Shown here: one piece after another, positions 14,504 through 22,840 of the stretch
Layout: every line of letters starts with the position of its first letter
Numbering within the stretch: the stretch's first letter is position 1
Source of the DNA: Deltaproteobacteria bacterium
Lineage (GTDB): Bacteria; Desulfobacterota; Desulfobacteria; Desulfobacterales; SpSt-501
Assembly: GCA_016219005.1 (NCBI GenBank)
Contig: JACRCN010000007.1
Coordinates: forward strand, 1-34,475
Length of the DNA: 34,475 nt
Direction of reading: 5' to 3'
Translations under genes and position numbers: made by a program
Notes under the pieces: model-generated
What the model saw: the letters and a program-made list of their open reading frames with translations, nothing else
Told to the model about the DNA's origin: nothing
The model's database searches: none

Positions 14504-15493
14504 CTATTTAAGATCCTGAATCTTCTGATAGAGACCCGGGCTCCATTTGCCCTTGTCTTCAAGCTCCTTCACCAGCGGCGCCACCTTGGCCTGGAACGGC
14601 TTGCGGTCGACCTCGATGAACTTGGCGCCCTTGGATTCCATCTCCTTGCGGTCTTTCGTCATGCTTTCGATGCCCATCTGGGTGAAGTAATCCCCGGCCT
14701 CCTTGGCCGATGCCACCAGAATATCCTGGAGGTCCTTGGGCAGCTTGCTGAATTTGGCGTCGTTTATGCAGACGCTGGAGGCGGAGATGAGATGGTGGGT
14801 CATCGAGATGTTCTGAGCGGCCTCGAAGAACTTCATGGACAGCAGGGTGTCGAAAGGCCCCTCCATGGCGTCCACCAGGCCCTGCATGAGCGCCAGGTAG
14901 GTTTCACCCCACGCCACCTGGGTGGGCTGGGTGCCCATGGCCTTCCAGACCAGCAGGTACATCTCGATCTCGGGCACCCGCATCTTGATGCCCTGCAGGT
15001 CGGCGGGCGAATTCACCGGTTTCTTGGAGACCAGGTCGCGCGGGGCCCGGTTCCAGTTCTCGGCGATGATGCGGATGCCCCGGTCCTTGCGCAGCCGCTC
15101 CTTGATTCCGGCGTTCAAGGGGCTGTTGAAGAAGGCCTGCAGGTGGTTCTGATCCCGGAATGCAAAGGCCATGGCCAGGATGTTGTAATCTTTTTCGAAC
15201 TGCGACATCCACTCGGCGGCGTCCTGGAACATGTCCTGGGTGCCCATCATCACTCCCTCGATCTGGGTGATGGCGTTGCCGAGCTGGGAGGCCGGAAAGA
15301 ACTCGATCTTGAGGCGCCCGTTGCTGCGCTCGAAGACGAGCTTCGCCATGCGCTCGCAGGCGAGGGAGGCGCTTTGCGTGGGGGCCTGAATGTTGCCGAG
15401 CTTCAGCACGATGGGGCTTTGGGCGTACACGGCCTGGCCGGCGAACACGACTGCCAGCGCCAACATAGCGATGAACCCGAAACGTCTCCTCAT
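14504..15493 (-). CDS. dctP: TRAP solute-binding protein DctP (first system)
   Basis: A periplasmic receptor for an organic anion, 329 aa. The signal peptide covers residues 1-24 (MRRRFGFIAMLALAVVFAGQ, cleavage after VYAQ or nearby). The DctP fold starts with VLKLGNIQAP. The segment DLQGIKMRVPEIEMYL carries the Arg that binds the ligand carboxylate in this family, followed by VAWGETYLALMQGLVDAMEG, the usual hinge region. AAGGAGG precedes the ATG. The exact ligand cannot be read from the sequence. It is the first gene of the downstream accessory operon. Confidence 0.93.
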   Translation of the reverse strand: MRRRFGFIAMLALAVVFAGQAVYAQSPIVLKLGNIQAPTQSASLACERMAKLVFERSNGRLKIEFFPASQLGNAITQIEGVMMGTQDMFQDAAEWMSQFEKDYNILAMAFAFRDQNHLQAFFNSPLNAGIKERLRKDRGIRIIAENWNRAPRDLVSKKPVNSPADLQGIKMRVPEIEMYLLVWKAMGTQPTQVAWGETYLALMQGLVDAMEGPFDTLLSMKFFEAAQNISMTHHLISASSVCINDAKFSKLPKDLQDILVASAKEAGDYFTQMGIESMTKDRKEMESKGAKFIEVDRKPFQAKVAPLVKELEDKGKWSPGLYQKIQDLK

Positions 15494-15603
15494 GATGGTC
15501 CTCCTTGCCTTTGGTGTTTGGTTTTGCCCGGAATGGGTGCTTCAACAACAACCCGGAATGTGCTCTTTTTGGGGTAGTGCCAAAATACATAAAAAGCAGA
15601 TTG

Positions 15604-15677
15604 TGGCAGGCTGCGCCATCCCGCCCGGTACGAAATCCCCCTTCGCCCTCTTTGCCAAAAGGGAGCGGGGGGATTTT
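15604..15677. repeat. Dispersed intergenic repeat with hairpin
   Basis: Bases 15604-15644 match 25901-25941 at 33 of 41 positions (shared core ACGAAATCCCCC and CTGCGCCAT). In this copy the C-rich arm (from 15633) pairs with a G-rich arm ending at 15677 to make a stem of about 20 bp with a few mismatches. This resembles the AAATCCCCC hairpins scattered through many Desulfobacterota genomes (from memory). Confidence 0.6.
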
Positions 15678-15854
15678 GGAATCGACTCGTTTGAACGGGA
15701 AATGCCGATGACGACGGGCAATGGCCTTGGGTGGGCCGCGCAGCCGGAAGCGCAAGCTGAGTTGCACCGTTCATGGCGGATCGTCCTTGGTGGCGCCGCG
15801 TCGCGGGAATCCGCGACCGATTCGAAAGCAACATGACTTTACAAATACTGAAAT

Positions 15855-15884
15855 TAGTTACAGTAAAATTTACCTTGGTGTCAA
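15855..15884 (-). promoter_or_regulatory. Possible promoter and palindromic operator for the first TRAP operon
   Basis: The minus strand has a perfect TTGACA (15884-15879); a weak -10 (TAACTA, 15860-15855) follows after 18 bp. Between them GTAAAATTTAC (15863-15873) is a perfect 11-bp palindrome. It lies about 370 nt upstream of dctP, so it would give a long leader. The palindrome is a candidate site for the XRE-cupin regulator. Confidence 0.35.
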
Positions 15885-15901
15885 GCCAAAAATTGGAGGG
15901 C

Positions 15902-15934
15902 AAGCGGGCCGCGGTTTAAAACCGCGACCCGCTT
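15902..15934 (-). terminator. Hairpin after the corrinoid-protein gene
   Basis: AAGCGGG-C-CGCGGTTT pairs with AAACCGCG-A-CCCGCTT around a single base, a 16-bp stem with one mismatch. It begins 27 nt after the corrinoid-protein stop. The U run is displaced by about 8 nt on the minus strand, so it may be a weak terminator or a 3'-end stabiliser. Confidence 0.55.
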
Positions 15935-15960
15935 ATCAACGCGGGGGTATGATGAAGCTT

Positions 15961-16605
15961 CTACGCCGTGACGCCGGCAAAGCGCCGGGCGAGCTCGACC
16001 GCCTCGGCGGCATTGGCGCCGTAGCCGTCCGCGCCGATCTTCTCCGCGAAGGTACGGTCCAGCGGTGCCCCGCCCACCATCACCTTGACCTTGTCGCGCA
16101 GGCCCTGGGTTTTGAGCTCGCCGATGACCTTCTGCATCTCCGGCATGGTGGTCGTGAGCAGCGCGGACAGGCCCAGGATGTCGGGCTGGATGGCCTTCAC
16201 CTGGTCGATGAGCTTCTCGACGCTCAGGTCGACGCCGAGGTCCAGCACCTTGAACCCGGCCCCTTCGAGCATCATGGAGACCAGGTTCTTGCCGATGTCG
16301 TGCAGGTCGCCCTTGACGGTGGCCATGATGACGGTGCCGCGGGACTGGCTTTGGCCTGCAGCGAGCCGCGGCTTCACGACGTCCAGGCCGGACTTCATGG
16401 TCAGGGCCGCGACCAGCATCTCCGGCACGAAGATCTTGCCCGACCCGAAATCCTTACCGACCACGTCCATCGCCGCAATGAGGGCGTCGTTGATGATCGT
16501 GTTCGGGTCGAGTCCGGCGTCCAGCGCCTGGCCCACGAGTGCCTTGATCTCAGCGTGCTTGCCGCCGATGACTGCGTTTTTGATCGCTTCCATATGGTCC
16601 ACCAT
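15961..16605 (-). CDS. Corrinoid protein (methyl carrier, MtbC/MttC type)
   Basis: A 214-aa cytoplasmic methyl carrier. Residues 1-85 are the four-helix cap (NDALIAAMDVVGKDFGSGKI, then VPEMLVAA). From about 90 comes the cobalamin-binding Rossmann domain, with D100-L-H102-D-I-G105, where His102 is the cobalt lower ligand. LGLSALLTTTMPEMQKVIGE and VMVGGAPL are typical further motifs. AAGGAGG lies 9 nt before ATG 16605. It follows a UroD-type methyltransferase by 44 nt, the usual pairing. The C-terminal part of the fusion protein at 10016 is a close paralogue. Confidence 0.93.
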   Translation of the reverse strand: MVDHMEAIKNAVIGGKHAEIKALVGQALDAGLDPNTIINDALIAAMDVVGKDFGSGKIFVPEMLVAALTMKSGLDVVKPRLAAGQSQSRGTVIMATVKGDLHDIGKNLVSMMLEGAGFKVLDLGVDLSVEKLIDQVKAIQPDILGLSALLTTTMPEMQKVIGELKTQGLRDKVKVMVGGAPLDRTFAEKIGADGYGANAAEAVELARRFAGVTA

Positions 16606-16649
16606 TGCCGAAAGTCCTCCTTGTCGGGTTTAGATCAATGCCGCTAAGA

Positions 16650-17723
16650 TTAAAGCTTGATCGGGTAGCCGCCGTGCTTCAGGCAGGCTTCCCGCATCGC
16701 CAGGTAGTTTTCATATTTGGCCCAGCTCGGGACCGAGTTGCCCGACCCCAGTGCGAACCCGCCGCCAGGGCCGGCCTCGCGCAGAAGCGCCTTGACCCGG
16801 GCCTCGATCTCCTGGGTCGAAGCACTGCGCAGCAGTTCGTTGGATACGTTGCCGATGAGGCATATCCGGTCGCCCCACTGCTTTTTCACCTTGGCCATGT
16901 CCATGCAGGACGGGTCGATGGGCTGGATCACGTCCAGGTCCATGGCGATCAGATCGTCCATGAGCGTGCTCAGGTCGCCGTCCGAGTGCATCAGGAAGAT
17001 GCGGTTTTTCTCGTGGCACCTTTCGCCCACTTTCTTGTACCAGCTGAAGACATGTTTTTTAAGGGCGGCCGGCGAGATCATCGGGCCGGTACCGAAGGCG
17101 ATGTCGTCCACCACCCAGACCCCGGCCACGTGGTCCATGGCGAAAATGGTCTCGAGCGCCTTGAACTGGATGGTCGCCACGCGCTCGAACACCTCGGCCA
17201 CGAACGACTCGTCCAGCGCGAGCTTCAGTGCGAAGTTGTTGAACCCCATCAGCATCCAGGTCAGGGTGAAGATCTTGCCGGAGATGGCGATCACCTTCAT
17301 GCCGGGCGGCAGGAGCTTCTTGACCGCATGCAGCTTGCTGAAGTCGATGTCGGCCGCGGCTTCCCAGGGAAACTTGTCAATGTCCGGACGCTCGTGAATG
17401 AAGCTCGTCATCTCAAGGTTCCAGGCCTTGGGGTCGGTGGTGCCGGGTTTTTCCCGCAGCACCATCTCCTTGAGCACGCGCGTGATCTTGGACTCCTCGG
17501 TAACCTTGCCCGGCGACATCATGCTGACCGTGAGGGGGATGAAGTCGTAGCCCGCCTTGGCCCAGAACTCCACCTGGCCGGCGAGATCATCTACGGTCAC
17601 CGTCCGCCCCAGGAACTTGCTTTGGACGGAATAGTCGATCAGGATCTCACCCAGCGGCACCCGGTCGGTTTCCTTGTGATGGACGGCAGCCAAGAATCTG
17701 TTGAAATCGGGTTTCAAATCCAT
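16650..17723 (-). CDS. UroD-family methyltransferase without the H-x-C site
   Basis: A 357-aa TIM-barrel protein of the uroporphyrinogen decarboxylase superfamily, in the branch used as corrinoid-dependent methyltransferase I. The start is typical (FNRFLAAVHHKETDRVPLGE), as are DDIAFGTGPMISP and the end FALGSGNSVPSWAKYENYL. Where MtaA-type enzymes have H-x-C-G, this one has H246-S-D-G-D, and no late Cys is present, so it does not hold the classical zinc triad. That is common in the demethylase (MTI) branch. It lies between the MtaA-like gene and the corrinoid protein, suggesting that it loads that protein with methyl groups. The methyl donor is unknown. Confidence 0.85.
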   Translation of the reverse strand: MDLKPDFNRFLAAVHHKETDRVPLGEILIDYSVQSKFLGRTVTVDDLAGQVEFWAKAGYDFIPLTVSMMSPGKVTEESKITRVLKEMVLREKPGTTDPKAWNLEMTSFIHERPDIDKFPWEAAADIDFSKLHAVKKLLPPGMKVIAISGKIFTLTWMLMGFNNFALKLALDESFVAEVFERVATIQFKALETIFAMDHVAGVWVVDDIAFGTGPMISPAALKKHVFSWYKKVGERCHEKNRIFLMHSDGDLSTLMDDLIAMDLDVIQPIDPSCMDMAKVKKQWGDRICLIGNVSNELLRSASTQEIEARVKALLREAGPGGGFALGSGNSVPSWAKYENYLAMREACLKHGGYPIKL

Positions 17724-17806
17724 TGCTCCTTCCTGCTGAAACTAAATGTCGATCGTGTCCCTTGTCGCAGTTCCTTCGAGCTTCGAGCTTTCAGGTTCCA
17801 GCTTCT

Positions 17807-18817
17807 TCAGTATCCTTCCCGAACCGCCTCGATGATGGCTCGCAGATTCTCAAGCGGCGTGGAAAGCGGGATGGCGCACTCCGGGCCGATGATGTTCACC
17901 CCGGCCGCGATGGCGTAGCGGGCCTGTTGATACACGTCTTCCGGCGTCCCCTGCAGGAGTGTGCGGGCGTTGTTGATGTTTCCGACCAGGCCGATGCGCT
18001 CGCCCACGCGCTTGACCGCTTCCTTGGAATCGACCGACCACTCGAAGTGATACGCGTCGACCCCGGTGCGGGCGAAGAGCTCCAGGCGGTCGGAGCAGTT
18101 GCCGCAAACGTGCAGGATGATGGGCCCGCCCACCTGGGCCGTGATCTCCTGGTGGATGGGCAGCAGGTACTCCTCATAGTGATGCGGCCCCACCAGGTTG
18201 CGGGTGGCGTGGTCGGCCAGGACCACGATGTCCGCGCCGGCGGCGAACTGGGCGTTGGCGAAGGCGATGGTGACCGGTGCGAGCTGCCGCAGCATCCTGC
18301 GCACCTTGTCGGTTTCGCCCATGCCGACCGCCAGCAGAAAGTTCTGGGTGCCGGCCATGTGGTAGGACAGGGTCCAGGGCCCCATGACCTTGCCGACGAT
18401 GGCGACCCGGCCGCCCACGTGGCGTCTTAAAATGGACAGGGCCTCCAACACCACGCGGCAGGAGGGTTTTTCGAGAAAGTCGGCGGGGACCCGGACGTCG
18501 GAAAAATCCGCATAGGGGAACGCCTTCACGTCCGGCATGCGGTCGCGGTCGCCCCAGTCGACCTGGGCGCCCAGTGCGGCGGACTCCTGGTCCACCGAAT
18601 ACTCGGGCATGACGGTGTCGAAGCCGACCACCTCATGGCCGGCGAGCGCCAGTTCGGCCATGGCGTTGGGGTTGAGGTGGGCTTCGGGGAACGACACGCC
18701 GACCTTGTCCATCAGTCCGTGACACGCGATGGAGGTGGGATTGCCTGCCGGCGGGCGCGGTCCGCGTCGGCCGCCGAACATGGCGGACATGACCAGATTG
18801 TACGAGTTGGGTCTCAT
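17807..18817 (-). CDS. MtaA/MtbA-like methyltransferase with zinc motif
   Basis: A 336-aa UroD-superfamily methyltransferase. It keeps the full zinc signature of methylcobamide:thiol methyltransferases: H236-V-C238-G in IILHVCGNC and C314 in IIGPECAIP, 76 residues apart. The start MRPNSYNLVMSAMFGGRRGPR is in the style of MtaA-like proteins. The ATG at 18817 overlaps the upstream regulator stop as ATGA and has AGGAGG 11 nt before it. In archaea this class methylates coenzyme M. In a bacterium the acceptor may be another thiol, or the enzyme may run as a demethylase. The longer open frame to 19123 is an overlap with the regulator gene. Confidence 0.87.
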   Translation of the reverse strand: MRPNSYNLVMSAMFGGRRGPRPPAGNPTSIACHGLMDKVGVSFPEAHLNPNAMAELALAGHEVVGFDTVMPEYSVDQESAALGAQVDWGDRDRMPDVKAFPYADFSDVRVPADFLEKPSCRVVLEALSILRRHVGGRVAIVGKVMGPWTLSYHMAGTQNFLLAVGMGETDKVRRMLRQLAPVTIAFANAQFAAGADIVVLADHATRNLVGPHHYEEYLLPIHQEITAQVGGPIILHVCGNCSDRLELFARTGVDAYHFEWSVDSKEAVKRVGERIGLVGNINNARTLLQGTPEDVYQQARYAIAAGVNIIGPECAIPLSTPLENLRAIIEAVREGY

Positions 18818-19602
18818 GTTTTGCGTGACCTCCTGGCTCCGGTGACACCGGTATTGGAACGGATGAGTTTGAACCCGCAGAGGGATTCCTTTTCGAGATC
18901 GATGTGGAGGTTGGATTCGATGCGCCGCACCACGTCGAAAAGGTGCCGTACCATCAGCTGCTCGGCCTGGTCCTGGTCCTTGTCGGCGATGGCGTCGGCC
19001 ACCCGGGTATGAAACTGCAGGGCATCGTCGACGGCCCCGGGCAAGACGGCCACCTCGCCGATGAAGCGCTGCAGCATGTCGTGGATGGTCTGCAGGAACT
19101 TGAGGAGCACCCGGTTGCCGCAAATTTGCGTCACTTCGAGGTGGAAAGCGGTATCCTGCTGGGTGAATTCGGCGGTATCATGGTTCTTGAGGGCCCGGGC
19201 CTGCAGCCTGAGGTTGTTGCGAAGGCGCTCGAGATCCTCCGGTTTGGCGCGGGCGACGGCCAGGCGCACGGCATTACGCTCGATGCAGATGCGCGCCTCG
19301 ATGAACTCCCGTACACTCAGGGGGTCCAGCAGAAACTGGCCGCTCAGCGTACTCATGTACCCGCCCGGGCTGGGCGGTTCGACCACCGTGCCCACCCCCT
19401 GCCGGGCCCGCAGCAGCCCCATGGCGGAAAGCTTGTTGACGGCTTCCCGCAGGGTGTTGCGGCTCACCCCGAGCTGCTTGGCGAGCTCGTCCTGGGGCGG
19501 CAGCTTCTGGCCGCGCGCATAGCGGCCCGTGGCGATCATCTCGTGGAGCGCCTCGAACACCTGAGTCGTGGCCGATGCCTTTTGGATGGGTTTCACGTCC
19601 AT
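18814..19602 (-). CDS. GntR/FadR-family transcriptional regulator
   Basis: A 262-aa regulator. The N-terminal winged helix (about residues 10-75) contains DELAKQLGVSRNTLREAVNK and the wing ARQGVGTVV. The C-terminal FCD ligand domain has the metal-binding D/H pattern (DTAFHLEV, then FHTRV and MVRHL). FCD regulators usually sense small organic acids. The start is uncertain. I prefer ATG 19602 (MDVKPIQKAS), which gives the usual distance to the helix-turn-helix; in-frame TTG 19683 and ATG 19668 are longer options without well-placed ribosome-binding sites. Its ATGA overlap with the MtaA-like gene shows that it is part of the operon, so autoregulation through the site at 24044-24066 is plausible. 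Confidence 0.9.
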   Translation of the reverse strand: MDVKPIQKASATTQVFEALHEMIATGRYARGQKLPPQDELAKQLGVSRNTLREAVNKLSAMGLLRARQGVGTVVEPPSPGGYMSTLSGQFLLDPLSVREFIEARICIERNAVRLAVARAKPEDLERLRNNLRLQARALKNHDTAEFTQQDTAFHLEVTQICGNRVLLKFLQTIHDMLQRFIGEVAVLPGAVDDALQFHTRVADAIADKDQDQAEQLMVRHLFDVVRRIESNLHIDLEKESLCGFKLIRSNTGVTGARRSRKT

Positions 19603-19690
19603 ATTGGTACGCTCGGTCGGTTTGGGGAAACGATCCCCCGGTGCAAGCTTCCGGGCAGCGCGGCGCATGGGTGCCACCGGCAAGCACCTT

Positions 19691-20983
19691 TCAGCCGGCA
19701 GAGTCCGGCCCGCCGGATTTTCCGGCGATCACCCGGCGCAGCCCGGGGAGTTCACCCTTTTCGTCAAAGGGCAGCGCGAAGCGCCCGGTGGATACGGAGA
19801 GCCCCTTGGCTTGAGCTTCCGCGACCAGGGCGGGCGAGACCGCCAGCCGCGTCAGGTCCGCGGTGTTGATGATCCAGACCATGCGTACGGACGCCATGTC
19901 CCACAGGCCGATGGAACGAAAGGCGGCCTCGAGCGCCCTGCGGTCGGAGGAAAGCACAATCGGTATCCGCGCCTTTTCCGGCGCGACCGCCGTGATGCAG
20001 TTGAGCGCGGTCATGTCCGCGTCCATCCGGTCCACGACCCGCCGGTGCACGTAGTCGGCCAGCCCCAGACCGATGGCGTTGCCGCCGGTCTTGGCCGACA
20101 GGTCGCGCAGCACGATGCGCGTGACCCGCGGCCGCTCGCACTCCTTCTCGTAGATGTTCATGATCCGGCCGATCACCTTGGTGTCGAAGCCGGCGCCCGA
20201 AATATCCTTGCCGATCTCGTCCACCAGCAGGACGTCCAGCCGGTCGAAGGGCAGGGATGCGTGGTGCTGCCGAGCTTCCGCGAGCAGCTGCGGCTCGCGC
20301 TCGAACACGGCCGCGGCCGGCACGGCCTCCAGGCGGCGCACCGTGTTGGTCTTGTCTTCGAGGATGGCGACACCCCCGAGAATCGGAAGCTTTTGGAACA
20401 GGACCCTGGCAATCGCCGTAATGGCCTGGATATAGCTGATCCGCACCGCGAGCTGGTGCATGACCTCGGCCCCGGCGACGCGGCCCAGGCCCACCACGGC
20501 CATCTTGATCAGGCCGGACTCGATCGCGCCGATGAACTCCGTGTGCTCCTTGACGCGGTTGACGATGAGGATGTGGTCGGCTTCGATCGCCGCACGGTCG
20601 GCATATACCGGACACCCCTCGGCTTCACCGATCACCATCGGTTCCATGCGGTCGTGAATGGGCGCCCCAAGCGCAGCCTCGGTTTGCCCCAGATGTTCGA
20701 GCACCGCAATCTGGCCCCGGGCCGTGCCGCCGCCGTGGCTGCCCATTGCCGGGAGGATGACGGGCTTTGCGCCCTTCTGCTTCACGGCGGCGACCACCGC
20801 GCCGAGCACCTCGCGCATGCAGCCAACACCCCGGCTGCCGGCCGTGACGAGCACGGTCTGGCCGGGCCTGACGCGGTTCAGCAGGTCTGCGCGCCATATT
20901 TCGTCGAGGGCGCAGCGCCGGGCATCGAGCCGCGCTTCGGTCGCGAACCCCTGGTCGATCAGTTGCAGTTGCGGCAGTTCCAT
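19691..20983 (-). CDS. LarA-family nickel-pincer enzyme (second, divergent copy)
   Basis: A 430-aa member of the LarA superfamily (DUF2088), only distantly similar to the copy at 7755. The loop reads AGS50R51G in place of the D-x-T-R-P of LarA. H83 (PAMGSHGGGTARGQ), H147 (VKEHTEF) and K160 (SGLIKMAVVG) occupy the places of the two catalytic His and the pincer-linked Lys. The sequence type resembles what databases call nickel-pincer isomerases of unassigned substrate (from memory). GGAG lies 7 nt before ATG 20983. It sits 22 nt after dctM, so it is cotranscribed with a carboxylate transporter and probably acts on the imported acid. Confidence 0.82.
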   Translation of the reverse strand: MELPQLQLIDQGFATEARLDARRCALDEIWRADLLNRVRPGQTVLVTAGSRGVGCMREVLGAVVAAVKQKGAKPVILPAMGSHGGGTARGQIAVLEHLGQTEAALGAPIHDRMEPMVIGEAEGCPVYADRAAIEADHILIVNRVKEHTEFIGAIESGLIKMAVVGLGRVAGAEVMHQLAVRISYIQAITAIARVLFQKLPILGGVAILEDKTNTVRRLEAVPAAAVFEREPQLLAEARQHHASLPFDRLDVLLVDEIGKDISGAGFDTKVIGRIMNIYEKECERPRVTRIVLRDLSAKTGGNAIGLGLADYVHRRVVDRMDADMTALNCITAVAPEKARIPIVLSSDRRALEAAFRSIGLWDMASVRMVWIINTADLTRLAVSPALVAEAQAKGLSVSTGRFALPFDEKGELPGLRRVIAGKSGGPDSAG

Positions 20984-21005
20984 TGGCGGCTCCGTTTCAA
21001 TTCCG

Positions 21006-22325
21006 TTAGTGCCTGATCAGCAGCTTGGGCAGCCACAGCGAGAGGCCGGGCCAGCCCACGGTCACGATGTTGGCTACGACCGTCCACCACAGGTAGGGCA
21101 TGGTGGCTTTATAGATCTGGGTCATGGTGACCTCCGGCGGGGTGATGCTTTTAAGATAGAAGGCCGACGGCGCAAACGGCGGGGTCAGGTAGGCCAGGTG
21201 CATGTTCATGCAGTAGACCACGCCGAACCAGACCGGATCGAACCCGAAGTCCAGGATGATCGGCAGGAAGATGGGTACCGTCAGGAACAGGATGCCGATC
21301 CAGTCCAGGAAGCAGCCCAGGAACGCCCAGATGAAATTCATCAGGATCACGGTGCCCCACGGTCCCAGGTCCATCGCCTTGAGGGCGTTGGTCACGAAGG
21401 TGGTGCCGCCGGCGAGCGTGTAGGCGCCGATGATGGTCTGGGCCCCGAAGAAGAGCCAGGAGAGCATGCAGGAGATGCGCAGGGTCTCATAGAGTGAGTC
21501 GCGCACCATGCCGAAGCTGAACTTGCGGTTGACGACCGCTGAAATTAAGGCCAGCATCACGCCGACCCCCGCGGCCTCGGAGGGGGTCGCCAGCCCGGCA
21601 TAGATGGAGCCGAGCACGCCGCCGGCGATGCAAAGCGGCAGGATGAGCTCTTTCAAGGTGGCGAGCTTCTCCTTGACCGACATGTCGCGCAACTCTTCGG
21701 CCACGAGTGGAGCCGCCTCCGGGTGCCGCCAGCAGTGAAAGATTACATAGGAGATGAACATCCCGGCCAGCAGGAGCCCGGGCCCGACTCCGGCCAGGAA
21801 GAGCTCGCCCACCGAAACACCGGCGGTCATGCCGTAGACGATGAACACCACACTCGGCGGGATGAGCGTCGCTAGCCCGCCGCCGGCTGCAATGCTGCCC
21901 AGCGCCAGTTTGTAGTCGTATTTCTTGTTCAGCATTTCCGGCAGCGCGATCAGACCGAAGGTCACGATCTCGGCCCCGATGATGCCCACCATCGAGGCCA
22001 TGATGGCGTTGGCGATGATGGTGCCGATGGCGATCCCGCCGCGCACCCCGCCGGCCCACACGTTGACGGCCCGGAACAGCTGGTCGGCGATGCCGGCCCG
22101 CTGCAGGAGCCCGGCCATGAGTACGAAGAGCGGGACCGACATGAGCGTGTAGTTCATGCTCATGTCGAAGACACGCGAGACCAGCATCATCATGACGCTT
22201 GGGTCAAAAAGGTAGAGCACGAAGGCCACCGCCACCGCGCCGATCGACCAGGCGAGCGGCAGGCCCAGGGCCATGAGCAAAACCATGCCGACGACAATCA
22301 GGATACTGATCCACTCGATGCTCAC
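21006..22325 (-). CDS. dctM: TRAP transporter large permease DctM (second system)
   Basis: The 439-aa multi-helix membrane subunit for sodium-coupled acid uptake. Typical segments are GIIGAEIVTFGLIALPEML, ATLIPPSVVFIVYGMTAGVS and HLAYLTPPFAPSAFYLKSI. It starts with GTG at 22325, sharing GTGA with the dctQ stop (4-nt overlap), which means coupled translation. It differs clearly from the first system, so the two transporters are not a recent duplication. Confidence 0.95.
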   Translation of the reverse strand: MSIEWISILIVVGMVLLMALGLPLAWSIGAVAVAFVLYLFDPSVMMMLVSRVFDMSMNYTLMSVPLFVLMAGLLQRAGIADQLFRAVNVWAGGVRGGIAIGTIIANAIMASMVGIIGAEIVTFGLIALPEMLNKKYDYKLALGSIAAGGGLATLIPPSVVFIVYGMTAGVSVGELFLAGVGPGLLLAGMFISYVIFHCWRHPEAAPLVAEELRDMSVKEKLATLKELILPLCIAGGVLGSIYAGLATPSEAAGVGVMLALISAVVNRKFSFGMVRDSLYETLRISCMLSWLFFGAQTIIGAYTLAGGTTFVTNALKAMDLGPWGTVILMNFIWAFLGCFLDWIGILFLTVPIFLPIILDFGFDPVWFGVVYCMNMHLAYLTPPFAPSAFYLKSITPPEVTMTQIYKATMPYLWWTVVANIVTVGWPGLSLWLPKLLIRH

Positions 22326-22822
22326 AGTTCTTCACCCTTCATGATGTAGTAGAAGTCGCGTACGAATTTGGCCGTCTGCTGCAGCAGCAGCATGATCAGC
22401 GAGACGACGAGGGCGATCTTGAGCGGCCAGATGACCGGGTCCCAGGGGCTCATGGTGGTCTCGCGCACGGCGATGGATTGCAGCATGTACTGCCAGGCGG
22501 CCCAGATCATGACCGCGATGTAGAGCAGAAAGGCGAAGTAGGTGACGCAGTCGATGATGGCCTTGCCGCGCCTGGAAAGCCCGTGGTAGAGCATGTCCAC
22601 CCGCACGTGCCCGTCCTGCTTCAGGGTCCAGGCCCCGCCCAGCAGGTAGAGCAGCCCGCAGCCGAACACCGTGGCCTCCGATACCCAGATGGTGGGCTTG
22701 ACCAGCACCTGGCGCACAAAGATTTCATACGAAATGATGAAGGCCACCACGAGCGACAGGATGCACACCACCTTGCCGATCCAGGTGTTTGTCGAATCGA
22801 TCAACGCCAGCAATTTTCTCAC
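22322..22822 (-). CDS. dctQ: TRAP transporter small permease DctQ (second system)
   Basis: A 166-aa, four-helix small subunit. KPTIWVSEATVFGCGLLYLL carries the conserved W-x-x-E after the second helix, and LKQDGHVRVDML is the usual cytoplasmic loop. The start is GTG at 22822 with GAGGAA upstream. It lies 54 nt after dctP, with a stem-loop between them. Confidence 0.92.
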   Translation of the reverse strand: MRKLLALIDSTNTWIGKVVCILSLVVAFIISYEIFVRQVLVKPTIWVSEATVFGCGLLYLLGGAWTLKQDGHVRVDMLYHGLSRRGKAIIDCVTYFAFLLYIAVMIWAAWQYMLQSIAVRETTMSPWDPVIWPLKIALVVSLIMLLLQQTAKFVRDFYYIMKGEEL

Positions 22823-22840
22823 GGTCGGTTCCTCGGTAGC

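Larger units (their letters stand above)
15494..15960. other. Intergenic region between the two accessory operons
   Basis: About 460 bp with no gene. It holds the dctP ribosome-binding site, a repeat with a C-rich/G-rich hairpin (15604-15677), a possible promoter with an 11-bp palindrome (15855-15884), and a hairpin just after the corrinoid-protein gene (15902-15934). The short open frames here look like chance. Confidence 0.6.

Noticed and set aside
12771-14519. A 582-codon open frame on the plus strand opposite dctM and dctQ
   Set aside because: It is the complement of two clear TRAP permease genes, is full of D, H, R and E, has no family pattern, and arises from GC-rich codon use.
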